Source of the DNA: Christensenella tenuis
GTDB lineage: Bacteria > Bacillota > Clostridia > Christensenellales > Christensenellaceae
Reading direction: 5' to 3'
Length of the DNA: 64,000 bases
Assembly: GCF_014287795.1 (NCBI RefSeq)
Contig: NZ_JACOON010000002.1
Span: 310,001-374,000, forward strand
Part shown: positions 43,106 to 52,438 of the stretch, in pieces
Layout: each line of letters begins with the position of its first letter
Position numbering within the stretch: position 1 is the first letter of the stretch
Program-made: the position numbers and the translations under genes
The notes under the pieces: model-generated
Told to the model about the DNA's origin: nothing
Database searches by the model: none
The model's input: only the letters and a program-made list of their open reading frames with translations

Positions 43106-43168
43106 ATCCAAGCTGCACGGGCGGGTTATATCCTGCCCTGAAACGATCAAACAAAGGATGGTTCCAAA

Positions 43169-43615
43169 ATGAATAAAGCGATTCTGGTTGGCAATTTAAC
43201 AAGGGATCCGGAACAGCGCACAACGCCTTCGGGCGTTTCCGTCACGAGCTTTACGGTTGCGGTTACGCGCCGCTATAAATCGCAGGACGGAACGCAGCAG
43301 GCAGATTTCATCAACTGCGTTGCGTGGCGTTCGACGGCGGAATTCATTGCAAAATATTTTACAAAGGGCTCGAGAATCGGCGTAGTAGGCACGATACAGA
43401 CGCGCACTTACGATGATCAGAACGGCGTTCGCCGTTATGTAACGGAAGTGGTCGTGGATGAAGCGGAATTTGTGACGAGCAAAGCCCAAAATCCGGGCGC
43501 GGCGCGTGGCGACGCACCCGTACAGCAGGCACAGCCGCAACAAAATGCAGACGACCTGTTTGCTGAAGAATTATCGGATTTCCAGCCGCTCGACGATGCG
43601 GAGCTGCCTTTCTGA
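43169..43615 (+). CDS. ssb: Single-stranded DNA-binding protein
   Basis: 148 residues: an OB-fold (residues 1-105, MNKAILVGNLTRDPEQR) with a flexible Gln/Ala-rich linker and the acidic tip DDAELPF that recruits replication and repair partners. Located between rpsF and rpsR as in most Firmicutes. Confidence 0.96.
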   Translation: MNKAILVGNLTRDPEQRTTPSGVSVTSFTVAVTRRYKSQDGTQQADFINCVAWRSTAEFIAKYFTKGSRIGVVGTIQTRTYDDQNGVRRYVTEVVVDEAEFVTSKAQNPGAARGDAPVQQAQPQQNADDLFAEELSDFQPLDDAELPF

Positions 43616-43684
43616 TTGTGGGGTCATCCGCATGCCACGCAATATGCTTGGCAAAGACTATTTTGAGTAAAGGAGATGTCTCAA

Positions 43685-43933
43685 ATGAGCGAAGAAAGAG
43701 CGAGAAGACCGATGCGCGCAAGACGCCCGAGAAGAAAAGTATGTGCTTTTTGTGCGGACAAATCGGAATTTATCGATTATAAAGACGTTGTAAAATTAAG
43801 AAAATACCTGACAGAGCGCGGCAAAATCATGCCGAGGCGTGCTTCCGGCACATGCGCGAAGCACCAGCGCGAGCTTGCCGTTGCCATCAAACGGGCAAGG
43901 GTTATGGCGCTGCTGCCCTACGTTTCAGACTAA
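43685..43933 (+). CDS. rpsR: Ribosomal protein bS18, zinc-binding form
   Basis: 82 residues from the ATG at 43685, 9 nt after AAGGAG; an ATG at 43676 abuts that site. C20 and C23 (CAFC) plus a later C-x2-H (CAKH) form the zinc-ribbon type of S18. 30S subunit protein, partner of S6. Confidence 0.95.
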   Translation: MSEERARRPMRARRPRRKVCAFCADKSEFIDYKDVVKLRKYLTERGKIMPRRASGTCAKHQRELAVAIKRARVMALLPYVSD

Positions 43934-43971
43934 TTTGCCTGCAAAGCGGTATTTTGTCAAGAAAAAGTTAA

Positions 43972-44006
43972 GAGGACATATCCATTTGGGTATGTTCTTT
44001 TTTTTA
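43972..44006 (+). terminator. Terminator of rpsF-ssb-rpsR
   Basis: GGACATATCC pairs with GGTATGTTC (one bulged T, one G-U) and is followed by eight T residues. Confidence 0.85.
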
Positions 44007-44178
44007 CCTCCTTTCCATCCGGCGGGTGATGCATCCGCTGTTTGCGCGGAACGGCCTTTGTTGTCCTGTACGGGGTGAAGGAGCCTGTTTTGCCTGCCGC
44101 ACCCCGCGCAGCGTATTTTATACGTCGCAGCAAATCAATTTGCTGTAATCGCCGTCCGTTTATGGTATACTATAAACC
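44007..44178. other. Intergenic stretch with two hairpins, no known RNA
   Basis: CGGGGTG 44071-44077 pairs with CACCCCG 44100-44106, and CGTAT 44112-44116 with ATACG 44120-44124. The conserved core of bacterial SRP RNA is not present. A TATACT box near 44165 may start the ogg operon. Confidence 0.35.
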
Positions 44179-45033
44179 ATGGATGTAACGTACGAAAATG
44201 GTGCTGCACTGGTGCAGACAGGGTGTTTCGAGCCGCGGCATATCTTTGAAAACGGGCAGTCGTTCCGCTTTTTTCCCTGCGGGGAAAACGCCTATGAAGG
44301 CGTCGCGTACGGGCGGTATCTGCGCGTAGAGAAAACCAGGACGGGGGCACGGCTTTATCCCTCCGCCCCGCAGGATTTTGAAACGGTATGGAAACACTAT
44401 TTTGATCTGGAGCGTGACTATGCGGCGCTGTTTGCCGGCTGTGAAGATGAAGCCCTAAAGCAGGGACTCCTATATGGATGCGGCCTGCGGGTTCTAAACC
44501 AGCAGCCTTTCGAAACGTTGATTTCATTCATCGTGTCGGCGAATAATAACATAAAACGGATTCGCGGTATTCTTGGGCAAATCTGCGAATTGTGCGGCGA
44601 GCCGTTTTCGTTTGAAGGAAAAACATGGTACCGGTTCCCGGAACCTGCATCGCTGTCCAAACTTTCCGAAACGGATCTTGCCGGATGTGGCAGCGGGTAT
44701 CGTGCGCCCTATATCAAGGGGGCCGCGCATATGGTGGCGGAGGGTTTCCCGCTTGATGCTTTGCGCCATATGGAGTATGCGGCGGCAAAAAAGAAATTGC
44801 AGGAACTGCCCGGCGTGGGGCCGAAAGTGGCAGACTGCGTTCTTCTTTTCTCTCTCGGTTTTTACGATGCGTTTCCGACCGACGTGTGGGTAAAGCGTGT
44901 CATGAACGAGCATTACGGCTTTTCGGGAAACGACAAACAGATTTATGAATTTGCGCGGGAACGTTTTGGGCCGTACGCGGGCATCGCGCAGCAATATCTG
45001 TTTTTCCGGCAGCGGGAAAACGGCAAAAAATGA
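44179..45033 (+). CDS. 8-oxoguanine DNA glycosylase / AP lyase (OGG1-like)
   Basis: 284 residues. An N-terminal OGG_N-like domain is followed by the helix-hairpin-helix ELPGVGPKVADCVLL with the catalytic Lys, and FPTDVWVKR with the catalytic Asp. It removes 8-oxoguanine from DNA. No iron-sulphur cluster is present, as expected for this family. No clear ribosome binding site precedes the ATG at 44179, so it may be translated from a short leader. Confidence 0.9.
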   Translation: MDVTYENGAALVQTGCFEPRHIFENGQSFRFFPCGENAYEGVAYGRYLRVEKTRTGARLYPSAPQDFETVWKHYFDLERDYAALFAGCEDEALKQGLLYGCGLRVLNQQPFETLISFIVSANNNIKRIRGILGQICELCGEPFSFEGKTWYRFPEPASLSKLSETDLAGCGSGYRAPYIKGAAHMVAEGFPLDALRHMEYAAAKKKLQELPGVGPKVADCVLLFSLGFYDAFPTDVWVKRVMNEHYGFSGNDKQIYEFARERFGPYAGIAQQYLFFRQRENGKK

Positions 45034-45091
45034 GGTTGTTTGATACCGTCCCCGGACGGATGATATATTTTAAAAAATTTGGAGGTAACTG

Positions 45092-45814
45092 ATGAAGCTT
45101 CTCGTGGATACCCATACGCATACGGTGGCAAGCGGCCACGCGTACTCGACTTTGCGTGAAAATGCGCTTTTTGCTGCCAGCAAAGGCTTGGAAGCCTTTT
45201 GCTGTACGGACCACGGCCCCGGAATCGAAGGCGGTGCGCCGGATTTTATTATCAGCGTGCTCAAAGGCGTGCCGGACATTCTGGAAGGGGTACGGATGAT
45301 TCGCGGCTGTGAACTTAACATTATAGATAACGACGGGCATATCGACCTGCCGGAAAAGTATGTGAGGCAAACGGAATTCCTGATTGCTTCCATGCATGAT
45401 ATTGCGATCCCGCAAAATACGGTGGAAAAAAATACCGCCGCCCTTGTAGGAGCGCTTAAAAACAACTATATCGATGTAGTAGGACATCCGGGCAACCCGC
45501 ACTATCCCGTCAACATCGAAGAAGTCGTGGATGCGGCGAAGAAATATAATAAACTGATTGAAATCAACAGCCATTCATTCAGCCACCGGAAGGGCAGCGA
45601 CAAAACCTGCCCGCAGTTTATCCGCCTGTGCAAACAAAAGGATGTGCGCATTACCGTATCTTCCGACGCGCATGCTTGCTATAATGTTGGGAATTTTGAG
45701 GATGCGGTCCGCGCGCTTGAGGCGGAACGGTTTCCGGAGGAATTGATTGTCAGCCGCAGCCTCGTTGCGTTTGAGGAATACCTGCGGGAACGCGAACAAA
45801 GAGTGAAACAGTAA
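45092..45814 (+). CDS. PHP-domain phosphatase (YcdX-like)
   Basis: 240 residues. The PHP metal ligands are visible in order: DTHTHT (N-terminus), CTDHG, GCELN, MHD, GHPGNP, SHSF and SSDAHA. The family carries a trinuclear metal site and hydrolyses phosphate esters; YcdX is the model. It is separate from the DNA polymerase III PHP domain. The start follows GGAGG. It is 16 bp upstream of dnaX and probably co-transcribed. Confidence 0.88.
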   Translation: MKLLVDTHTHTVASGHAYSTLRENALFAASKGLEAFCCTDHGPGIEGGAPDFIISVLKGVPDILEGVRMIRGCELNIIDNDGHIDLPEKYVRQTEFLIASMHDIAIPQNTVEKNTAALVGALKNNYIDVVGHPGNPHYPVNIEEVVDAAKKYNKLIEINSHSFSHRKGSDKTCPQFIRLCKQKDVRITVSSDAHACYNVGNFEDAVRALEAERFPEELIVSRSLVAFEEYLREREQRVKQ

Positions 45815-45830
45815 GGAGAACTTTTAAATT

Positions 45831-47420
45831 ATGGCATATAAGACCTTATACCGGGTATTTCGTCCCAAAACCTTTGACGAAGTTTATGGGCAGCAGCATA
45901 TTACGGATATTTTAAAAAAGCAGGTGATGACCGGCCAGCTTTCGCATGCCTATCTTTTCTACGGCCCGCGGGGAACGGGGAAAACGAGTACGGCCAAAAT
46001 TCTTGCGAATGCAATGAACTGCCTCGCCCCGCAGGACGGAAACCCATGCGGCAAATGCGAGGTCTGCACAGGAGTCGCAAACGATGCGTTTGTAGATATC
46101 GTAGAGATTGACGCGGCATCCAACAACAGTGTAGACAACGTGCGCGATATCCGCGAAAAGGTCTCGCTCCTGCCTGCGCTTGGAAAATATAAAGTCTATA
46201 TTATTGACGAAGTGCATATGCTTTCGCCCGGCGCGTTCAATGCGCTTTTGAAAACGCTCGAGGAGCCGCCCGCACATGCGGTGTTTATCCTTGCGACTAC
46301 AGAAATCCGTAAATTGCCCGCGACAATCCTCTCACGCTGCCAGCGCTATGATTTTAAGCGGATCACAGAGGAGGATATCATAGGGCGCCTGCGTGAGGTT
46401 GCGGAAAAAACAGGTATTGCGTATGAAGAAGAAGCGCTTACCATGATCGCGCAATCCGCCGAAGGTGCGATGCGGGATGCACTTTCCGTCATGGACCAGT
46501 GTATCGCAGGGCAGGATGCGCTTACCCTGGATCATGTGAATGAAGCTATGGGTATTGCGGATGCAGAGCGCACACGGGCCTTGTGCGAAGCCGTACTTGA
46601 CGAGAATCCCTCCCAGGCGCTTCAGCTTCTTCATGGCATGCTGCGGGATGGAATCGAGCCCCACAATATCCTGCGGGATATCATCGTTGAGCTATCAGGA
46701 CAGCTTGCGAAAGAAGCTGCCGATGCATATAAATGTGCCAATCTTTTGCGTGTACTGGAAGTGTTTATCTATAACCAAAACATTCTGCGGTATGCGGCGA
46801 CTCCCGATGCGGTACTGATTGCCGCGGTTGCGCGCGCGGCAATCAACACGACGGATGCGGATACGGAAGATATGGAACTGCGTTTGAAAAAACTTGAGGC
46901 GCGGGTCGAAAAATTGGCGGCGAATCTTGCTTCCGGTCAACTTGCAGCGGCAGCTGCGGAGCAGCCTCCTGCCGCTTCCCCTAAGGAGGTGCCTGTACAG
47001 GCCGAAATTCCCGGCACACAGGAATTGAAAGGGAGCGCGATTGAAGAGCTGGAGCAACAGGAGGAAGACGGGAAGACGCAGCGCGCAAAGGAGCAGGAGC
47101 CGCTGCCCGAAGCGGGAGAAGCGCTGAAGCAGCTGCGGGCGAAAATCGAACATGAGCTTCCCGTGCTCGCGCCGGCTGCGGCCGCAATCCGGGAAATCAG
47201 CGCAAAGGGAAATTTGCTTAAATTCATTGCGGACGCGGCGGACAGCGTGCTTGTCGATATGCTGTGTAAGGAAGAATACCTTGCGCAAATGAATGAAATT
47301 ACCGCGGAAATTTTTGGGCACACCATGGTACTCGAAACACAGTATGAACAAAAAGAGGAAAAAAGCATGGAACAACAGCTCTTTGACCTTTTTGGAAAAG
47401 ACAAAGTTGTGATAAAATAA
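45831..47420 (+). CDS. dnaX: DNA polymerase III gamma/tau subunit
   Basis: 529 residues. AAA+ clamp loader ATPase with Walker A GPRGTGKTS, a four-Cys zinc module (CLAP...CGKCEVC), Walker B IIDEVHML and sensor 1 TTEIRKLP. The C-terminal 170 residues are Ala/Glu/Gln-rich, as in tau-like forms. Part of the replisome clamp loader. It starts the dnaX-ybaB-recR cluster common in bacteria. Confidence 0.95.
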   Translation: MAYKTLYRVFRPKTFDEVYGQQHITDILKKQVMTGQLSHAYLFYGPRGTGKTSTAKILANAMNCLAPQDGNPCGKCEVCTGVANDAFVDIVEIDAASNNSVDNVRDIREKVSLLPALGKYKVYIIDEVHMLSPGAFNALLKTLEEPPAHAVFILATTEIRKLPATILSRCQRYDFKRITEEDIIGRLREVAEKTGIAYEEEALTMIAQSAEGAMRDALSVMDQCIAGQDALTLDHVNEAMGIADAERTRALCEAVLDENPSQALQLLHGMLRDGIEPHNILRDIIVELSGQLAKEAADAYKCANLLRVLEVFIYNQNILRYAATPDAVLIAAVARAAINTTDADTEDMELRLKKLEARVEKLAANLASGQLAAAAAEQPPAASPKEVPVQAEIPGTQELKGSAIEELEQQEEDGKTQRAKEQEPLPEAGEALKQLRAKIEHELPVLAPAAAAIREISAKGNLLKFIADAADSVLVDMLCKEEYLAQMNEITAEIFGHTMVLETQYEQKEEKSMEQQLFDLFGKDKVVIK

Positions 47421-47454
47421 AGATCAAACGAAAATAATTTGGAGGATTTGAAAA

Positions 47455-47790
47455 ATGGCAAAAGGTGGATTCCCAGGCGGGATGAATATGCAAAACATGA
47501 TGCGCCAGGCGCAGCAGATGCAGGCAAAAATGCAGCAGATGCAGGCTGAACTTGAGGAACGCGAGGTCGAAGCGACAGCTGGCGGCGGCGTGGTGCGCGT
47601 AGTTGCAACAGGGAAAAAAATGATCAAAAGCATTGAAATCCAGGAAGCGGCGGTTGATCCGGACGATGTGGAAATGCTGCAGGACCTCGTGATCGCGGCC
47701 GTCAATGAAGCGCTTGCAAAGGCGGATGAAATGATGCAGGCTGAAATGGGAAAAATTACGGGCGGCATGAACCTCGGGGGGCTGTTTTAA
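47455..47790 (+). CDS. YbaB/EbfC nucleoid-associated protein
   Basis: 111 residues: Met/Gln-rich helical N-terminus (QNMMRQAQQMQAKMQQMQAE), then the VEATAGGGVVRVVATGKK strand region. Small dimeric DNA-binding protein encoded between dnaX and recR. RBS GGAGG. Confidence 0.95.
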   Translation: MAKGGFPGGMNMQNMMRQAQQMQAKMQQMQAELEEREVEATAGGGVVRVVATGKKMIKSIEIQEAAVDPDDVEMLQDLVIAAVNEALAKADEMMQAEMGKITGGMNLGGLF

Positions 47791-48381
47791 TTGAACCTGC
47801 AATCCTATCAGAAACTGGTCGCCCAGTTCTGTAAGCTTCCGGGGATCGGCGCCAAGACGGCGCAGCGGCTTGCATACCATGTGCTGAAGATGCCGGAAGC
47901 GGAGGTCAAGCAATTTGCGGCCACCATGTATGACGCGCGGCGCAAAGTGAAATATTGCAAAATATGCGGCAATTTATGCGAAGGCGAAGTATGTGAAGTA
48001 TGCGGCGACGCACGGCGCGACCATTCCATCATCTGCGTCGTCAAAGACGCGCGAGACGTATTTGCGATCGAAAAAACACACGAATACCGCGGGCTTTACC
48101 ATGTGCTCGGCGGGACGATCTCCCCGCTTGAAGGGATTGGCCCGGATGATATCGCAATTGACCAGCTCCTTGCACGCCTCACCGAAGAGGTAAAAGAGGT
48201 CATCCTTGCAACAAATCCGGATGTGCAGGGAGAGGCGACGGCCGCGTATATCAGCAGGCTGCTGGGAGGGTACGGCGTCAAAGTATCGCGTATTGCGCAT
48301 GGAATTCCAATCGGCGCAGAACTGGAATATGCGGACGAGATTACACTGGCAAAGGCTCTCGAGGGCCGTACCTCTGTGTAA
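47791..48381 (+). CDS. recR: Recombination protein RecR
   Basis: 196 residues from a TTG start directly after the ybaB stop, so translation is coupled. N-terminal helix-hairpin-helix ([15 protein letters not shown]), four-Cys zinc finger ([16 protein letters not shown]), Toprim domain ([16 protein letters not shown]) and [16 protein letters not shown]. Works with RecFO in gap repair. Confidence 0.95.
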   Translation: MNLQSYQKLVAQFCKLPGIGAKTAQRLAYHVLKMPEAEVKQFAATMYDARRKVKYCKICGNLCEGEVCEVCGDARRDHSIICVVKDARDVFAIEKTHEYRGLYHVLGGTISPLEGIGPDDIAIDQLLARLTEEVKEVILATNPDVQGEATAAYISRLLGGYGVKVSRIAHGIPIGAELEYADEITLAKALEGRTSV

Positions 48382-48469
48382 ATCCAAAATGGCCGGGCCA
48401 TAGCTGCCCGGCCGGAGGGGAAAACCATACACCTTCCTGCAGGAGGTGGGACAGCGGAGGAATTTCTCC

Positions 48470-49033
48470 ATGTATAACAACATCAAGGCACTGTATGAAG
48501 CGGTTATGAATTGTAGGAAATGCAGACTTTCGCAGACGCGCCGGCATGTCGTGTTCGGCGAGGGGAATTTGCATGCGGACGTAATGTTCGTGGGCGAAGG
48601 CCCGGGTGCGCGGGAAGATGAACAGGGCAGGCCCTTTGTCGGCCCAGCCGGGCAGCTTCTTTGCCGTATGCTGGACGAAATCGGGCTTCGGCGCGGGGAT
48701 GTATATATCGCCAATGTAGTCAAATGCCGTCCGCCGGGGAACCGCGATCCGCAGGATGACGAACGTGCGGCCTGCATCGGCTACCTGCGTAACCAGGTAG
48801 CGTTTATAAAGCCAAAAGTAATCGTATGCCTCGGGCGTATTGCGGCAGGGGTTATTCTGGGCCGCGACGTTCGGATGATGAAGGAACACGGCGTGTGTGT
48901 ACGGGTGAAGAATTTTTACATCATGCCAACTTTCCATCCCGCCGCATTACTGCATAATCCGGATTACGCGGAACATGCGAAAAACGATTTTCAGGTATTG
49001 AAGGAAACTTTGCATGAACTCAACCTCTCTTGA
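48470..49033 (+). CDS. Uracil-DNA glycosylase, family 4 (iron-sulphur type)
   Basis: 187 residues from the ATG at 48470, 9 nt after GGAGG. Motif 1 GEGPGAREDEQGRPFVG and motif near the C-terminus MPTFHPAALLHNP are typical. Four Cys (C15, C18 in CRKC; C86; C102) fit the [4Fe-4S] ligands of family 4 enzymes. It removes uracil from DNA. A second related gene overlaps its end. Confidence 0.92.
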   Translation: MYNNIKALYEAVMNCRKCRLSQTRRHVVFGEGNLHADVMFVGEGPGAREDEQGRPFVGPAGQLLCRMLDEIGLRRGDVYIANVVKCRPPGNRDPQDDERAACIGYLRNQVAFIKPKVIVCLGRIAAGVILGRDVRMMKEHGVCVRVKNFYIMPTFHPAALLHNPDYAEHAKNDFQVLKETLHELNLS

Positions 49034-49592
49034 ACATTTATACGGCTGCATCCAAAAACAATATCCCGGACAGGAGCTCGTATTTGGGGATGGAAATCCC
49101 GATGCGGGACTGATGCTCGTGGGCGAAGCGCCGGGCCGGGATGAGGTCGTGCAGAAAAAACCGTTTGTCGGCCGGGCCGGAAAAAATCTGGATGGTTTTC
49201 TTGAAACGCTTGGGCTGTCCCGGGCGGATCTTTACGTTACGAACGTATGCAAATTTCGTCCGGCGAAGGTGAGCGCTAAAAATACGGTTTCCAACCGGCC
49301 GCCCACCAAAAAAGAAATCCTTGCCGCCAAGCCGTTTCTGTGGAGGGAAATCGAACTCGTCGCACCGCGCCTTCTTGTAACACTGGGGAATACGCCCCTC
49401 CACGCAGTGAAAGATTTCCAATCCAATATTGGCGAATATCACGGGAAACCCGGACAAATCGCCATTGGGGAAAAGAAATGCTGCCTGTTTGCGCTTTACC
49501 ATCCGGCCAGTATACTGTATAATCCGGCCCTCAAAGAAATTTATGAACAGGATCTTTCAAATTTAGCTGTCTGGATGAATAAAAACTTCTGA
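49014..49592 (+). CDS. Uracil-DNA glycosylase-like protein without the N-terminal cysteine pair
   Basis: 192 residues, overlapping the previous gene by 20 bp. The catalytic motifs are kept (GEAPGRDEVVQKKPFVG; ALYHPASILYNP), and NVCKFRPAK has one Cys, but the CxxC pair near the N-terminus and the fourth Cys are missing. It therefore probably lacks the iron-sulphur cluster. It resembles a family of small glycosylases seen in Clostridia; substrate range is unknown. Confidence 0.85.
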   Translation: MNSTSLEHLYGCIQKQYPGQELVFGDGNPDAGLMLVGEAPGRDEVVQKKPFVGRAGKNLDGFLETLGLSRADLYVTNVCKFRPAKVSAKNTVSNRPPTKKEILAAKPFLWREIELVAPRLLVTLGNTPLHAVKDFQSNIGEYHGKPGQIAIGEKKCCLFALYHPASILYNPALKEIYEQDLSNLAVWMNKNF

Positions 49593-49616
49593 TTTTGCAG
49601 CCTGCATCATGGGAAC

Positions 49617-49644
49617 TTGCATTTTTGAAATAAGGTGGTATAAT
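49617..49644 (+). promoter_or_regulatory. Probable promoter of the ctpA-like gene
   Basis: TTGCAT at 49617-49622 and TATAAT at 49639-49644, 16 bp apart. The transcript would have a leader of about 125 nt. Confidence 0.5.
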
Positions 49645-49775
49645 TGGATTGTAATAAGTTTGTAACAATTGAAACGGCGGTAACGAAAGAGGCGCACGGG
49701 AAGTGCGTTGTTTCATTCTTACGATAAAAGCCGGCCCAAAGGGCAAATTGTGATCCGTATGGAGGGAAGAACCGT

Positions 49776-50978
49776 TTGGATAAAAAGAAACTGTTTATCG
49801 TGTGCGTAGTGATTGCGGTCACGGCAAGCTTTGTAACGGGCTTGTTTGTGTATTTCTATCAGACGTCAAGGATCAAGGGAAATGATATCCTGCTCGGAAA
49901 AGGCAGTTATCAGGACATCCAGAAATACATGGAGATCAGCGATCTTGAAAAGATTATCAGCGACACCTACTACCGGGATATTGACCAAAATGATCTTGTG
50001 ACAGGAACGCTCAAGGGAATGGTAGAATCCCTGAACGATCCCTATTCCGTATACTATACCGAGGAAGAATACAAGGAATTCAACCAACAGTCCGATGCAG
50101 ACCTTGTGGGCATCGGCGTTACGGCGGGTCCGTACCAGAAGACGGGGCACTTAAAAGTAGAACGCGTCTATGCCGGAAGCCCGGCCGAAACGGCGGGTAT
50201 TGTTGAAAATGACGTAATTCTTACGATAGACGGAACGGATGTAGGCGGCCTGGATTACGAGAGTTCGCTCAATATGCTGCGCGGGCCGAGCGGCAGTTCC
50301 GTAAAGCTTACTGTGCAGACGGGTGCGGACGCGCCCCGGGAACTGGAAGTGGCGCGTGCGAATGTGGATGCGCAGCGCGTAACCTACACTATGCTTACAG
50401 ACGACATCGCCCAGATTTCTATTTCCGAATTCAATGGGAACTGCGTGGAGGAATTTAAAAACGCCATCCAATTCTTAAAGGATGAAGATGCGAAAGGCGT
50501 ATTGATCGATGTACGCGGCAATATGGACGGCAGTGTCCTGAATGCCGTGTCCATGTTGGATGAAATCTTGCCCGAAGGGCTTGCCGCCTATACGGTAGAT
50601 AAGGAAAATAAACGTGACGAACTCACGGTGGACGCAAACTACTATGAGCTCCCGCTCGTTGTTTTGGTGGACGGAAACAGCGCCTCCGCCGCCGAGGTTT
50701 TTGCGGGCGCGGTGCAAGGCAGGGGGCGCGGCCAGGTGATCGGTACCCAGACATATGGCAAAGGCGTTGTTCAGTCTATTGTGGATATGCCATATTCGGG
50801 CGGCGGCGTGAAGCTTACGAGCGCGCTTTATTATACCCCGGACGAGAAGGCGGTAAATGACGGAATTACGCCGGATATTGTGGTTAGTAATCCGGAAGGC
50901 AGGCTAACCTTCGAAACGGATGCGCAGCTCCAGCAAGCGCTTACAACGCTTGGCGAACCAGGTGGACAGGAGGGGTAA
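49776..50978 (+). CDS. S41-family C-terminal processing peptidase (CtpA-like)
   Basis: 400 residues from a TTG start behind GGAGGG. A signal-anchor helix (residues 5-28) is followed by a PDZ domain (about 95-185, GIGVTAGPYQKTGHLKVERV) and a tail-specific protease core with the catalytic Ser in VDGNSASAAEVF and Lys in GTQTYGKGVVQS. It acts outside the membrane on C-termini of exported proteins. It is followed at once by a TM1266-like regulator gene. Confidence 0.92.
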   Translation: MDKKKLFIVCVVIAVTASFVTGLFVYFYQTSRIKGNDILLGKGSYQDIQKYMEISDLEKIISDTYYRDIDQNDLVTGTLKGMVESLNDPYSVYYTEEEYKEFNQQSDADLVGIGVTAGPYQKTGHLKVERVYAGSPAETAGIVENDVILTIDGTDVGGLDYESSLNMLRGPSGSSVKLTVQTGADAPRELEVARANVDAQRVTYTMLTDDIAQISISEFNGNCVEEFKNAIQFLKDEDAKGVLIDVRGNMDGSVLNAVSMLDEILPEGLAAYTVDKENKRDELTVDANYYELPLVVLVDGNSASAAEVFAGAVQGRGRGQVIGTQTYGKGVVQSIVDMPYSGGGVKLTSALYYTPDEKAVNDGITPDIVVSNPEGRLTFETDAQLQQALTTLGEPGGQEG

Positions 50979-50984
50979 TCTATC

Positions 50985-51236
50985 GTGAACAGGATTGGAA
51001 TCATAGCGATTATCATCGAAGGACATAAAGAAAGCGTGGCAAGGGTAAACGCCATCCTATCGGAGTATTCAGAACTTGTACACGCGCGCATGGGCGTACC
51101 CAACCATGAAAAAGACCTCAATGTCATCTCTTTGGTGGTGGAGGCAACGAACGAACAGGTTGGCGCCATGACGGGGCGGCTTGGGAATCTCCCTGGCGTC
51201 ACCGTAAAGAGCATGATGACCAACAAGACCTACTAA
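50985..51236 (+). CDS. TM1266-family putative iron-only hydrogenase system regulator
   Basis: 83 residues from a GTG start 6 bp after the ctpA stop, behind AGGAGGGG. A single ferredoxin-like ACT/NikR-C-type domain (RIGIIAIIIEG, HARMGVPNHEKDLNVISLVV, LPGVTVKSMM). TM1266 relatives are often encoded with [FeFe]-hydrogenase maturation genes, but none is visible here. Its role is uncertain. Confidence 0.8.
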   Translation: MNRIGIIAIIIEGHKESVARVNAILSEYSELVHARMGVPNHEKDLNVISLVVEATNEQVGAMTGRLGNLPGVTVKSMMTNKTY

Positions 51237-51278
51237 GGGGCGGTTTCCGGCAGAACTTCTGAAAAACAAGGTGATGAT

Positions 51279-51316
51279 AAAAAGCGGGATGGTGCTGATA
51301 GCCACCCCGCTTTTTT
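51279..51316 (+). terminator. Terminator after the TM1266-like gene
   Basis: AAAAAGCGGG 51279-51288 pairs with CCCGCTTTTT 51306-51315 around an inner partly paired loop, ending in T residues. Convergent to the next gene and possibly bidirectional. Confidence 0.85.
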
Positions 51317-51382
51317 GTAAACCTGTTTCCTACGGTATCCGGAACGGGAGATACAGGGAAGTGCCGCGTGCCGCTTCCAGGG

Positions 51383-52438
51383 TTAGCCAACCCTTTCAAT
51401 GGTCACAGACGCATTCTCCGGCAGTGCGGCAAGCAGGTCCATCCCCGATTCAATTTTTCCCATTAGGCAAAGGCCTTCCGCATACGGCTGGTCATTATAG
51501 AAAACAGCCATATTGCCCCATGGTCCGTAGCAGGCCACATCGCCAATTTGCGGATCATATCCCTCCGGCGCACCTTCATCACTCAGGCTTTCTGAAAAAT
51601 AGGCGATTTTTTCCGCCCCTGCATAGTCGTTCATGGTCACGGTAGCCGGGAGCTGCATGAGCAGGCTCTGCACGGTAGGAGTATCGCTTAAAACGGCAAT
51701 GGCCTCCCCGTTGTCAAAGGAGAAGCGAATACGGATTTCCTCCCCGGACGCTGCCACTGTGTTTCCGGCTCCTTCGAGGCTAAGTCCGGCCAGCCAACCG
51801 ACCACCTCTGCGTGGGAATCTGCCGCTTGCTCACCGCGGACCGCAATGCCTTCCAGTAGTTTTGCACCCGGTTGCAGAGAGGCGATGATTTCCTGCGTGC
51901 CGGAAAAACCACTGCTGCCATGGGTGCAGAAAGGAATCACTGTCTTCCCGGACAGGTCGTATTCTTCGAGAAAGGTATAGACTGCCATTGGCATATCGGC
52001 CCACCAGATCGGATAGCCGATGAATACCGTGTCATAGGCCTCCATGTGCTGCACCTGTCCGGACAGTGCCGGACGGGCTCCAGTCGCCTGTTCCTGTTGT
52101 GCAATATCCAGCAGTTCATTGTAATCTTCAGGATAGGCGTCTTCCGTACAGATCTGGAACAGGTCGCCACCGAACGTTTCCTGGATCCATCCAGCAATCG
52201 TTTCGGTATTTCCCGTGCGGGAGAAATAAGCGACCAATATCCCAGACGGCGCGCTTGTTTCCACGGGCTGCATCTCCCACGCTCCATCGAGCACGGAAGT
52301 TTCCATTGTGACCGTCGGCACGGTTCCTTCACCGGCCGCCTGTAGGGGTTCCGTCTCCAACGGTCCGCATGAAATAAGCAGAATTGCGGTAAAAATTACC
52401 GCAATAAAAAACGAAAACATTTTCCCCGTACGGTTCAT
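51383..52438 (-). CDS. Lipoprotein with flavodoxin and cyclophilin-like domains
   Basis: 351 residues from the ATG at 52438; the longer frame upstream is out-of-frame overlap with the neighbour. A lipobox (LLISC) at residues 16-20 anchors it outside. A flavodoxin domain (about 65-220) begins with ILVAYFSRTGNTETIA, the FMN phosphate loop, and has GYPIWWADMPM; a cyclophilin-like domain (about 235-351) has MNDYAGAEKIAYF and GDVACYGPWGNMAVFY. It is probably an extracellular redox or binding protein. Its start overlaps the acetyltransferase stop (TGATG), so they form an operon. Confidence 0.85.
   Translation of the reverse strand: MNRTGKMFSFFIAVIFTAILLISCGPLETEPLQAAGEGTVPTVTMETSVLDGAWEMQPVETSAPSGILVAYFSRTGNTETIAGWIQETFGGDLFQICTEDAYPEDYNELLDIAQQEQATGARPALSGQVQHMEAYDTVFIGYPIWWADMPMAVYTFLEEYDLSGKTVIPFCTHGSSGFSGTQEIIASLQPGAKLLEGIAVRGEQAADSHAEVVGWLAGLSLEGAGNTVAASGEEIRIRFSFDNGEAIAVLSDTPTVQSLLMQLPATVTMNDYAGAEKIAYFSESLSDEGAPEGYDPQIGDVACYGPWGNMAVFYNDQPYAEGLCLMGKIESGMDLLAALPENASVTIERVG

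Noticed and set aside
44007..44178. Possible SRP RNA or other small RNA in the region upstream of the dnaX neighbourhood
   Set aside because: Hairpins exist but the conserved GGAAGGAAGCAGC-type SRP core is absent on both strands.
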